From NCBI GenBank assembly GCA_049363815.1, contig JBMQEM010000004.1, positions 1 to 38,017 on the forward strand: a DNA stretch of 38,017 nt. The letters are read 5' to 3'. This document shows positions 1-9,200 of this stretch, piece after piece. This DNA comes from JADKIH01 sp049363815 (lineage in GTDB: Bacteria; Bacteroidota; Bacteroidia; AKYH767-A; 2013-40CM-41-45). Below the pieces are notes generated by a model that worked only from the letters and a program-made list of their open reading frames with translations, made no database searches and had not been told where the DNA came from. Each line of letters starts with the position of its first letter. The first letter of the stretch is position 1. Made by a program: the position numbers and the translations under genes.

Positions 1-121
1 TAACGATATGTGACCCCTCTGGGGTCGGTCGTTTAATTAGTGTTACAGAAACAAATATTAAAATATGATCTATTTTCAAACTTGTACCCCTCGACCCCGT
101 AGGGGTCATTTATCGGTATAA
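1..121. repeat. Inverted pair of short palindromic intergenic elements
   Basis: Two copies of one small element face each other. The first (about 1-33, minus-strand orientation) has the core GACCCCTCTGGGGTC next to an ATATCGTTA end. The second (about 88-121, plus-strand orientation) has GACCCCGTAGGGGTC followed by ATTTATCGGTATA. Both share the layout of the 51-bp tandem units near 26144-26322: a GATCCC/GGGATC-type palindrome followed by a CATATCGGTA tail. I infer a dispersed REP-like family. There is no coding potential, and the function is unknown. Confidence 0.6.
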
Positions 122-155
122 AAAAAACCCTCCCGGTTCATCACCGAAAGGGTTT
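121..155 (-). terminator. Intrinsic terminator of nrdA
   Basis: Read on the minus strand, AAACCCT pairs with AGGGTTT and an inner CGGT/ACCG stem closes a five-base loop. A run of at least seven T follows. It lies 26 nt after the nrdA stop codon. Confidence 0.8.
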
Positions 156-180
156 GCACTATGTACAAAAGCATGTATTA

Positions 181-2553
181 TTAGCTGCCGCAGGCTTCGC
201 ACGCTTCGGGATTATCGAGCGAGCAGGCCATTTGGGCAAAGGCTTCTTCTTTATCGGCAACAACTGCTGTTTCAACAATTGGTTGTTTCAGGTAACTTTG
301 GTCGATGGTGAATTTCACGGCATCGGCAGCAGATTTCGTACGCAGGTAATACATACCGGTCTTCAAACCTTTTTTCCATGCATAGAAATGCATTGATGTA
401 AGTTTTGCGAAGTTGGCATCCTGGATAAACAGATTCAACGACTGACTCTGGCAGATGTATGCACCACGGTCAGCAGCCATATCGATCACTGCACGTTGTT
501 TGATCTCCCAAACTGTTTTGTAGATCTCTTTCAGGTCAGCAGGAATTTCTGCTATGGCCTGAATTGAACCGTTATCTGCAATGATCTTATTTTTCATGTT
601 ATCATTCCACAGATTCAGTTTCACAAGATCTTTCAGTAAGTGCTTGTTCACGATAGGGAATTCTCCACTCAATACACGACGACTGTAAATATTCGAAGTA
701 TATGGTTCAAAGCATTCGTTGTTACCTAGGATCTGCGATGTACTTGCAGTCGGCATCGGTGCAAGCAACAGTGAATTTCGAACTCCGTATTTTTTCACTT
801 CTTCTTTCAACACATCCCATTCCCAGCGATTTGAAGGAGTTACATTCCACATATCATATTGGAATATTCCCTGCGATACCGGTGAACCTTCATATGTTTC
901 ATACGGACCGTCTTTCTTCGAAAGATCTTTCGATGCCGTCATTGCCGCATAGTAGATCGTTTCATGAATTTCTTTGTTCAACTGACGCGCTTCATCGCTG
1001 TCGAATGGCATACGCATCAAAATAAATGCATCTGCTAATCCCTGTACACCAATTCCAATCGGACGGTGACGCATGTTGCTCTTGCGGGCAGCTTCAACAG
1101 GATAATAATTGATATCAATTACCTTATTCAGATTTTTCGTGATCACATAAGTGATGTCGAATAATTTCTGATGGTCGAATTTATTGTTGATCACAAAACG
1201 TGGTAAAGCGATCGATGCAAGATTACAAACAGCGATCTCATCAGGTGCAGTATATTCAACGATCTCTGTACAAAGGTTTGAACTCTTAATTGTACCAAGA
1301 TTTTTCTGGTTGCTCTTTTCATTACATGCATCTTTGTAAAGCATGTAAGGGGTTCCTGTTTCTATCTGCGATTCAAGAATAGCGAACCATAATTCCTGTG
1401 CTTTTACCGTTTTACGGGCACGGCCTTCTGACTCGTAACGGGCATAAAGTTCGCGGAATTTTTCTCCGTAACATTCAGACAATCCCGGAGCTTCATTCGG
1501 GCAGAATAAACTCCATTCGCCATCCTGCTCTACTCTTTCCATGAAAAGATCAGAGATCCACATAGCGAAGAATAGATCACGTGCGCGATTCTCTTCTTTG
1601 CCGTGATTCTTTTTCAGTTCAAGGAAGTCGAAGATATCTGCATGCCAAGGCTCAAGATAAATTGCAAATGAACCTTTACGCTTTCCACCACCCTGATCAA
1701 CATAACGTGCAGTATCATTGAATACACGCAACATCGGAACAATACCATTTGATGTACCATTTGTTCCGCGGATATAAGAACCGGTTGCACGCACATTGTG
1801 TATGCTTAGTCCGATACCACCTGCAGACTGAGAAATTTTAGCACAGTTCTTAAGTGTATTATAAATTCCGTCGATGCTGTCGTCTTCCATCTGCAACAGG
1901 AAGCAAGAGCTTAACTGTGGCTTAGGTGTTCCGGCATTGAAAAGTGTTGGTGTAGCATGAGTGAACCAACGTTCGCTCATTAAATTATATGTCTCAACTG
2001 CAGATTCGATATCGTCTTTGTGAATACCGATAGCCACACGCATGATCATATGCTGCGGACGTTCAGCGATAGCACCGTTTATCTTCAGCAAGTAGGATTT
2101 CTCCAGGGTCTTGAAACCGAAATAATCATAACCGAAATCGCGATCGTAAATGATCGTTGAATCCAGGAAGTCTTTGTTGCTTTGAATGATCGAGTACACA
2201 TCATCAGCGAGCAAAGGTGCTTTCTTACCGGTTTTCGGATCGATGTATTCATAAAGGTCTTTCATCGTTTCGCTGAAAGACTTCTTGGTATTTTTATGCA
2301 GGTTACTCACTGCGATACGAGCTGCAAGAATTGCATAATCAGGATGACGTGTCGTCATTGATGCTGCAATTTCAGCTGCCAGACTATCCAGTTGAGATGT
2401 CGTTACTCCATCATAAATTCCTTCGATGACCTTTTGAGCCACAGCAAAAGTATCTACATGTTCAGACAAACTGTAAGCCAGTTTCTGAATCCGTGCCGTT
2501 ACTTTATCGAATCGAACGGCTTCTTTTCTTCCATCTCTTTTGAGTACGAACAT
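181..2553 (-). CDS. nrdA: Ribonucleoside-diphosphate reductase, large (alpha) subunit, class I
   Basis: This is the catalytic subunit that reduces ribonucleoside diphosphates to deoxy forms in the cytoplasm, together with NrdB. From the ATG at 2553 it has 790 residues, close to human RRM1 (792). The reading frame stays open for 20 more codons upstream, but those lie in repeat-derived sequence, so I reject that start. An ATP-cone occupies about residues 1-90 (FVLKRDGR start), which implies allosteric control by ATP/dATP. Expected active-site residues are visible: Cys217 (LSSCFL), the N-x-C-x-E motif with Cys428 (SNLCTE) and Cys443 (VCNLAS). The C-terminus ends CEACGS, the swinging redox cysteine pair. 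Cysteine spacing follows the eukaryotic enzyme rather than E. coli NrdA. nrdB lies 207 nt upstream on the same strand, so co-transcription is likely. Confidence 0.97.
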   Translation of the reverse strand: MFVLKRDGRKEAVRFDKVTARIQKLAYSLSEHVDTFAVAQKVIEGIYDGVTTSQLDSLAAEIAASMTTRHPDYAILAARIAVSNLHKNTKKSFSETMKDLYEYIDPKTGKKAPLLADDVYSIIQSNKDFLDSTIIYDRDFGYDYFGFKTLEKSYLLKINGAIAERPQHMIMRVAIGIHKDDIESAVETYNLMSERWFTHATPTLFNAGTPKPQLSSCFLLQMEDDSIDGIYNTLKNCAKISQSAGGIGLSIHNVRATGSYIRGTNGTSNGIVPMLRVFNDTARYVDQGGGKRKGSFAIYLEPWHADIFDFLELKKNHGKEENRARDLFFAMWISDLFMERVEQDGEWSLFCPNEAPGLSECYGEKFRELYARYESEGRARKTVKAQELWFAILESQIETGTPYMLYKDACNEKSNQKNLGTIKSSNLCTEIVEYTAPDEIAVCNLASIALPRFVINNKFDHQKLFDITYVITKNLNKVIDINYYPVEAARKSNMRHRPIGIGVQGLADAFILMRMPFDSDEARQLNKEIHETIYYAAMTASKDLSKKDGPYETYEGSPVSQGIFQYDMWNVTPSNRWEWDVLKEEVKKYGVRNSLLLAPMPTASTSQILGNNECFEPYTSNIYSRRVLSGEFPIVNKHLLKDLVKLNLWNDNMKNKIIADNGSIQAIAEIPADLKEIYKTVWEIKQRAVIDMAADRGAYICQSQSLNLFIQDANFAKLTSMHFYAWKKGLKTGMYYLRTKSAADAVKFTIDQSYLKQPIVETAVVADKEEAFAQMACSLDNPEACEACGS

Positions 2554-2581
2554 TGTTGGTGGTAGTTTTTTTTTGTAATTG

Positions 2582-2761
2582 GTAAGTAGTGAGTGGTAAG
2601 TGGTGATTAGCACTACTTACATTTTGATAATATATTCCTTTTATTCATTGAGAAATGGATGTTAAATTATGTTCTTCTACTCACCCACTCTCACTAATTT
2701 ATATGCATACTGATTGCCAAATGGAAGTAGTGCTACTTACCACTCACCAATCACTACTCAC
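2582..2761. repeat. 35-bp imperfect inverted repeat between nrdB and nrdA
   Basis: The arms at 2582-2616 and 2727-2761 are AGTGGT/GAGTGGTAAGT-rich and match as reverse complements at about 30 of 35 positions, 110 nt apart. The right arm ends at the nrdB stop codon. The spacer is AT-rich with no ORF. An RNA running from nrdB into nrdA could fold it into a long hairpin. The origin and any role are unknown. Confidence 0.6.
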
Positions 2762-3726
2762 TAAAAATCTTCGTCGAGCTTAAACAAATTCTCCGACTGT
2801 TGCTGACCAACAGAAGCTTTTTTGTATTCGCTCACTCGTTTTTCGAAGAAATTCGTTTTACCCTGTAGTGAGATCATTTCCATGAAATCAAACGGATTGG
2901 TGCTGTTGTAAATTTTATCACAGCCAAGAGAAACTAATAAGCGGTCAGCTACGAATTCGATGTACTGGCACATTAGTTTTGCATTCATGCCGATCAGGGA
3001 AACAGGAATTGCGTCTGTGACGAATTCATGTTCATTTTCCACAGCATCACGGATGATCGCCTGGACAGTTTCTTTAGGAAGTTTGTTTTCAAGCATACCG
3101 TAAAGTAGACAAGCGAAATCGCAATGCATTCCTTCGTCACGGCTGATGAATTCGTTTGACGTACAAAGACCCGGCATCAACCCGCGTTTTTTCAGCCAGA
3201 AGATCGAGCAGAATGATCCTGAAAAGAAGATTCCTTCTACCGCTGCGAAAGCGATCAAACGTTCAGCAAAACTTCCGTTTTTAATCCAGCGAAGTGCCCA
3301 TTGTGCCTTTTTAGTCACACATGGCACTGTATCGATTGCATGTAATAAATGCGTTCTTTCTGCGGAGTCCTTAATATAGGTATCGATGAGCAATGAATAC
3401 ATCTCAGAATGGATGTTTTCCATCATAATCTGGAAACCGTAAAAACAACGGGCTTCCGGAAGTTGAACTTCGTTCATGAAGTTAATTGCAAGGTTTTCAT
3501 TCACGATACCATCGCTGGCAGCAAAAAAAGCAAGTACGTGTTTAATGAAATGACGCTCGTCGTTCGACAGTTTTTCCCAATCCTTTTGATCAGCCTGTAA
3601 ATCGACTTCTTCAGCCGTCCAGAAACTCTGAACTGACTTCTTATACATGTCCCAGATCTTTGGGTAGTTGATCGGGAAAAGCACAAAGCGATCTTTGTTT
3701 TCTTCTAATAATATTTCTTTCTTCAT
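2761..3726 (-). CDS. nrdB: Ribonucleoside-diphosphate reductase, small (beta) subunit, class Ia
   Basis: This is the di-iron, tyrosyl-radical subunit that supplies the radical to NrdA. It has 321 residues. All metal ligands can be assigned by the spacing of mouse R2: Asp72, Glu103, His106, Glu164, Glu198 and His201. The radical tyrosine is Tyr110 in the motif ENIHSEMYSLL. The C-terminal tail KLDEDF corresponds to the R2 tail that docks into the large subunit. Long stretches such as FFAASDGIVNEN and GMNAKLMCQYIEFVADRL are nearly those of mammalian R2, so this is the eukaryote-like type. The start is an ATG with no clear Shine-Dalgarno sequence. It is the first gene of the probable nrdB-nrdA unit. 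Confidence 0.97.
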   Translation of the reverse strand: MKKEILLEENKDRFVLFPINYPKIWDMYKKSVQSFWTAEEVDLQADQKDWEKLSNDERHFIKHVLAFFAASDGIVNENLAINFMNEVQLPEARCFYGFQIMMENIHSEMYSLLIDTYIKDSAERTHLLHAIDTVPCVTKKAQWALRWIKNGSFAERLIAFAAVEGIFFSGSFCSIFWLKKRGLMPGLCTSNEFISRDEGMHCDFACLLYGMLENKLPKETVQAIIRDAVENEHEFVTDAIPVSLIGMNAKLMCQYIEFVADRLLVSLGCDKIYNSTNPFDFMEMISLQGKTNFFEKRVSEYKKASVGQQQSENLFKLDEDF

Positions 3727-4365
3727 TTTTACTTTAAAAAAGCGGTTATTAAATTTTGTTAGTTCTCATTAGAGGTGACGATTCCCTGCCTCTTTCTATC
3801 GGTTTTTTTAAAATTTCCGCCGACCTGAAAGAGAAGTATTCACTTATCCTTTAAATTTCTTTTGATTTATCGGTTTATTTATTCCCCGATCACTTGAACA
3901 AAAATTCTTTTTTTAAAAAACATACGCAAGCACAATCGTGTAAATTTAATAACAATTATGCACCTCTGTATGTTTGTAAATCGGCTATAAGCTCCAAACC
4001 CCTTATCTGACAGGCCTTTCAAGCGTTTTGAACAGATTTTGTTTATAACTCACACTTGCATTTTCCTATTTGGTATTGAGAACTCCAAAGCAAAATTTTT
4101 TGTGTTGATACTCAGAATAGATACGGAAATGTGGATAAGTAAAACGGGAAAAGTGGACTTAAATTTTTAACTAAACCAACTATCGCTTATGCAGATTCCG
4201 CATCTGAAACAAAGATTTTACAATTTCATTAGAATTAACATAAGAATAGAGCATATAAATTTGATTTTATCCCTTTATCTAAACATTATAAATTAAATAC
4301 TTTCATTTTGTATCTTGCTTGATCTTTAAAATTTGAAATTTTATTGTCTCTCATAAAATTATCCA
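3727..4365. other. Intergenic region between divergent nrdB and a T9SS protein gene
   Basis: This 639-nt AT-rich stretch separates nrdB (minus) from the gene at 4366 (plus), so it should hold both promoters. I looked for an NrdR-type box (acaCnATATnGtgt), a TAnnTTTG -7 box in either direction and a small ORF, and saw no convincing match. The only near match is TATCTTGC about 50 nt before 4366. No tRNA fold was seen. Confidence 0.5.
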
Positions 4366-5916
4366 ATGAAAAAAATCTGTTTTTTATGTTTGCTTACATG
4401 TTTTTCATTTCTTTTAATTGCTCAACCAAATTTTCAACGAACCTTCGGAGGAATTGGATCAGTATTAAATGGAAAGTTAATAAGTACAAATGATGGGGGA
4501 TTTATTGTCACTGGTACTACTTCTCCTGACACAATAGCACAAAAAATTTGGGTTTGTAAAATGAACTTTGAAGGAACTATTCAGTGGTCAAAATTTTATA
4601 ACCCTCCCAATCTTTTTTACACTACTGATATTAAACAAGACTTAAACGGGGATTATATAATTCTTGGAGGTTACTGTAATTGTGGAACTGTTGTTTATAA
4701 AATAGATAGCACTGGAAACTTGATTTGGTCGAAAAGTTTTTTATGCGGAGAAGGAAACTCAATCTGTATAAAGAATGACGGAAGTTATTTAATTGCAGGT
4801 ACAAATGATCATGCTTCAATATTGAATATCGACACTTCAGGTAATATCATCAAGTATGTAGGTTGGGAAATACCTAATGCCACTCTTAGTTTTAACGGAA
4901 GTACTCCGACAGATGATAATGGAGTTGTTGTATATGGTCGGTATTTACCATCTGCCGGAGGACTTGCAGACAGATCCTGTATTGCGAAATATGATTCTTT
5001 AAATAATAAAGTATGGAATTACATTTTAGAAAATGGAAGAAATTCTCTGGGTTTTGATGTCCAAAAAACTTCTGATGGTGGATATGTTGCTTGCGGATTC
5101 AATTATGATCTGGATTCAAATGTTTATTATATGAATCTAGTTCGATTTAATGGAAATGGATCTATCAGATGGTCAAAAGATTTTCTCTCAGATTCACTTA
5201 TAAAAATCTTCAAAATCATTATAGACAGGAATGGAAATTTTGTCGCAGGAGGAATAAAAGTGAACGACTATACTACCGGAATGGAACCTGCGAATTTTCT
5301 TTTAATCAAAACAGATAGTCTTGGAAATTTAATTTGGGCAAATTGCTACGCTAATTTCAAGCAATCTTACTTTGAATCAGTGCAAGAATCCATATATGGC
5401 GGATACTATTTTTCAGGCACAGCTTATGATTTTACGAGACCACTTCCTATACAAGGCGAACAATTTATAATGCATGTTGACGAGAATGGTAACTCAGGAT
5501 GTGATCAAAGACCATGTATAATTTACGAAAGGTTTTCCTCCGCAAATTTAATTTCAACTGGAACCGCTGATTCAGGTTGCACTGCTTCAAATTTTCCATT
5601 AACCTTAGACACAGCTATGTTTATTGAACATTTGATCTGCTCAACAATTGGAATCGATGAAACAGCATTTCCTGATATAAAAGTTTACCCTGTTCCTGCA
5701 CAAAACAGCCTGAACATAGATTTGAAAGATGCAGATTTTTCAAAATTTCATTACAGTATTGTTGATCTTTCAGGACGTAACATTAAATCAGGAACACAAA
5801 AAATTTCAACTTCTCAATTTGAAATTGATATTTCCGACATTGTTTCAGGAATATATTTTATATCCCTTTTCAATGAAAATAAAACTTACACAGTTCGTTT
5901 TATCAAAACGCATTAA
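4366..5916 (+). CDS. Secreted T9SS-sorted propeller-like protein
   Basis: This 516-residue protein has a signal peptide (MKKICFLCLL..., cleavage near AQP at about 20). Its body has about seven spaced D-G-G-[FY]-x3-G motifs (for example NDGGFIVTG, NDGSYLIAG, SDGGYVACG, YGGYYFSG). These look like beta-propeller blades of the kind found in adhesin-like or cell-surface proteins. The last ~80 residues are a type A T9SS sorting domain: VYPVPAQNSLNI, then DLSGR, then SGIYFISL and a basic end. The protein is therefore expected to cross the outer membrane by T9SS and be attached to the surface or released. No catalytic motif is visible, so the biochemical role is unknown. Its sequence looks more AT-rich than the M36 gene that follows. 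It stands alone, with 347 nt of non-coding DNA after it. Confidence 0.85.
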   Translation: MKKICFLCLLTCFSFLLIAQPNFQRTFGGIGSVLNGKLISTNDGGFIVTGTTSPDTIAQKIWVCKMNFEGTIQWSKFYNPPNLFYTTDIKQDLNGDYIILGGYCNCGTVVYKIDSTGNLIWSKSFLCGEGNSICIKNDGSYLIAGTNDHASILNIDTSGNIIKYVGWEIPNATLSFNGSTPTDDNGVVVYGRYLPSAGGLADRSCIAKYDSLNNKVWNYILENGRNSLGFDVQKTSDGGYVACGFNYDLDSNVYYMNLVRFNGNGSIRWSKDFLSDSLIKIFKIIIDRNGNFVAGGIKVNDYTTGMEPANFLLIKTDSLGNLIWANCYANFKQSYFESVQESIYGGYYFSGTAYDFTRPLPIQGEQFIMHVDENGNSGCDQRPCIIYERFSSANLISTGTADSGCTASNFPLTLDTAMFIEHLICSTIGIDETAFPDIKVYPVPAQNSLNIDLKDADFSKFHYSIVDLSGRNIKSGTQKISTSQFEIDISDIVSGIYFISLFNENKTYTVRFIKTH

Positions 5917-6073
5917 TTCTGATATTATCATTTGCGATCACTCCGAAGTCTGGTTTCACGCGGATTCTTCATTGTACAAATGTGCGACCCTTTCAGGGCG
6001 GGTGGGTTGGGAGATTTCTGACGGCCTGGGGAATTGGATGAAATATAATTTTGTTTTTTATCAAAAAAAGCAC

Positions 6074-6096
6074 AAAGACCCTGAAACAGGGCCTTT
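6074..6096. terminator. Hairpin in the 5917-6263 gap
   Basis: AAAG-CCCT pairs with AGGG-CTTT around a GAAAC loop. On the plus strand only CTTTC follows. On the minus strand the flank is T-rich, so the structure is weak as a plus-strand terminator for the gene ending at 5916. The rest of the 347-nt gap contains a smaller CCCTTTCAGGG hairpin near 5985 and the M36 leader, and nothing coding. Confidence 0.4.
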
Positions 6097-6155
6097 CAAT
6101 TGAATTTCGGCGTCTAAATTATGGCTGTCAGCCTTTATCCTTCACTTTATTTTTT

Positions 6156-6163
6156 TATATTTG
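6156..6163 (+). promoter_or_regulatory. Candidate -7 box for the M36 peptidase gene
   Basis: TATATTTG fits the Bacteroidota TAnnTTTG -7 element and would leave a leader of about 95 nt before the ATG at 6264. I do not see a good TTTG about 19 bp upstream, so support is partial. Confidence 0.35.
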
Positions 6164-6263
6164 AAATGAATTGAAAATCACTTTTCAGTGACAAAAGAAT
6201 ATTTCAAAGAGTATTAATTAGCGGAACCTAAATTAACCTATTACCTACTATACTATTCCTACT

Positions 6264-9200
6264 ATGTTTAAGAAACTAAGTGCAGCATCATTCGTGATGC
6301 TTTTTTTGGCTATGCGGCTTTTTGCCGGCGGAACAGCCAATCAAAATTCCGATAAGGCAGTTTACGGAAAAATTGTTGCCGATTATTTAAAGTTAAATCA
6401 ATCGACATTAAATCTAACTGATGAAGATCTTGCAAACTGGCATTTGTCTGACCTTACGATCAGTGAGAAGACCGGCAGCGCCTATGCGTATGTTCAGCAG
6501 ACAGTTGATGGTGTGAAAATTTTCAACGCTGTTTCTTCCGTTTGTATCCGCAATGGAAAAGTAGTATCATTTGCAAAACGCATTTATCCGGATGCAAACG
6601 GAATTACAAATTCTGTTCGGCCTTCTGTTACACAACTTGAAGGAATACGCAAAGCTGCTCAACATTTAAACTTATCGTTCCAGTCGGATCCGGAAATGAT
6701 CGCTAACGATAAAAGTAAAAACAAATCAACATTTACATCAGGAGGAATTTCAAGGGACAATATTACTGTTGAACTTGTATTGCAGCCGGTAAACAATAAG
6801 CTTCGTCTGGCATGGAATGTAAACGTTCACTTGACCGATGGAAGTCATTGGTGGAATGTGCGCATTGATGCAATGAATGGAAATTACATCACTAAAAACG
6901 ACTGGACAGTGAGTTGTGAATTCGGTGAATCACAAAGTGCAGCACCTGTGCAGCCTTCCGGACAAGTGGTTCCGTTTCGAAATGCTGCAGCCACTACAAC
7001 AACTTCCACTTCACTGATCGGTTCATACCGTGTCTTTCCGTTTCCATTGGAAGGTCCGTCATTTGGTCCATCTGTTTTACTTCCTGACCCATCAGACCCG
7101 ACAGCATCTCCTTTCGGATGGCATGATGTAAACGGAGTTGCCGGTGCAGAATATACGATCACCCGTGGAAATAATGTTTATGCATACGACGACATTGCAG
7201 ATCAGGACGCACCAGGATCTTCTCCTGATGGTACATCATTACTTGATTTCGATTTTCCCGCAAATCTCTTACTGGCACCAAGTACATATACAGATGCTGC
7301 AAACGTAAATTTGTTTTACGTTAACAATATGATTCACGATTACCTCTATCATTATGGATTCGATGAAGCTTCCGGAAATTTCCAGGCTTTCAATTATTCG
7401 GGAAATGGTTCCGGAAATGATCATGTAGAAGCAGAAGCGCAAGATGGCGGAGGTACTAACAATGCTAATTTCTCCACACCTGATGATGGCCAGAATGGTC
7501 GTATGCAGATGTATCTGTGGAGTGGTGTAATACAATCAACGCTTGTGATCAACAGTCCTGGTGGAATTGCAGGTTCATATAATGTTGTTGGGGCAGGATT
7601 CGGTCCTTCAATTAATTCACCAATTACACAGGACATTGTTCTGGTTGACGATGGCGCCAGTCCGAATACAGATGCATGTGAACCATTGATAAACGGGTCA
7701 TCGATTTCAGGAAAAATCGCTTTACTTGACAGAGGCACTTGCAACTTCGTGGAAAAGGTCTTACAAGCACAGAATGAAAATGCAGTGGCCGTAATTGTGA
7801 TCAACAACGATCCAAGCTCACCATTTTCAATGGGTGATAACGGAAATGGATCATCGGTTACAATTCCTTCTGTGATGATCTCACAGGCTGATGGTAACAT
7901 TATCCGTGCAGCACTTGGTGGTTCAACAGTGAACGGTACGTTAAACCCTGCTCCATCTAGCGCAGTTCAGATTGACGGATCTTTTGACAATGGTATCGTA
8001 ACACATGAATATGGTCATGGCGTTTCTAATCGGTTAACAGGTGGACCGAACAATTCCAACTGTCTTAATAACGGTGAACAGGCCGGAGAAGGCTGGAGTG
8101 ACTGGCTTGCCTTAATGTTTACACAAAAAGACGGTGATGCAGGAACAGATGCACGCGGGGTTGGAACATTCGCACTTGGTGAACCGACAAATGGTCCTGG
8201 AATAAGAAGATATCCTTATTCAACTGATATGGCAATCAATCCTGAGACATATGGATTTTTAGCAGCAAGTTCAGAGGTACACAATGTAGGAGAAGTTTGG
8301 TGTACGGTAATATGGGATCTGAACTGGGCATTAGTTGATCAGGATGGATTCGATGCTGACTGGATCAATGGTACATCAGGAAACAATATTGCTATGGCTC
8401 TGGTCATAGAAGGAATGAAACTTCAGCCTTGTGGTCCCGGATTCCTGGATAGCCGCGATGCTATTCTTCAGGCTGATGATAATCTATATGGTGGTATTCA
8501 CAAATGTCTCATCTGGGATGTTTTTGCACGAAGAGGAATGGGCTTTAATGCTAATCAGGGAAGTCCGAATACCGCAGGCGATGAAACAGAAGATTTTTCT
8601 ATTCCTCCTTTCTGTCAGATTCCTGTTGCACCGCCGGTAGCTGAATTCACAAGTGATGTTACAACTACATGTTTTGGTTCGGTTCGTTTTACAGATCAGT
8701 CAACTGATATTCCACAACAATGGTTATGGGATTTTGGTGATGGTCAGACTTCAACTCTTCAGAACCCGACTCACGTTTACACAAGTGCAGGTACTTTTAC
8801 CGTTACACTTACTGTAACGAACACTCTCGGTTCAGATGCTATTACCAAAACTTCATATATCACTGTTACAATTGACCCTGCACCGGTAGTTACAGGAACT
8901 ACTGCACTTTGTACAGCAGGAAGTACTACTTTAACTGCAACGGTTACTTCAGGAAATCAGGCTGAATGGTATGATGCTTCAAACAATCTTGTATCTGCAT
9001 CTCTTGTTTTTTCAACACCAATATTAAGTACAAACACTACTTATACTGTTCGTCAAGTAACACCGACAGCATTGCAAAATGTTGGACCCGCAAGTCCGGC
9101 AATTGGTGCAGGTGGATATCACAATACCTCATTCGAAGGAAAAGAGTTGTTCACAACATTTGCACCGATGCGATTGAAATCAGTACTGGTGGATGCAAAT

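Noticed and set aside
3727..4365. NrdR box or adenosylcobalamin riboswitch upstream of nrdB
   Set aside because: No pair of NrdR-type boxes and no B12-box sequence could be found by eye.
5729..6103. 124-codon plus-strand ORF
   Set aside because: It is a frame-shadow of the sorting domain of the 4366 gene that runs on into the terminator-like hairpin. No start signal or domain is seen.
7421..7900. 159-codon minus-strand ORF
   Set aside because: It is antisense to the PA domain of the M36 peptidase and has no recognisable protein features.
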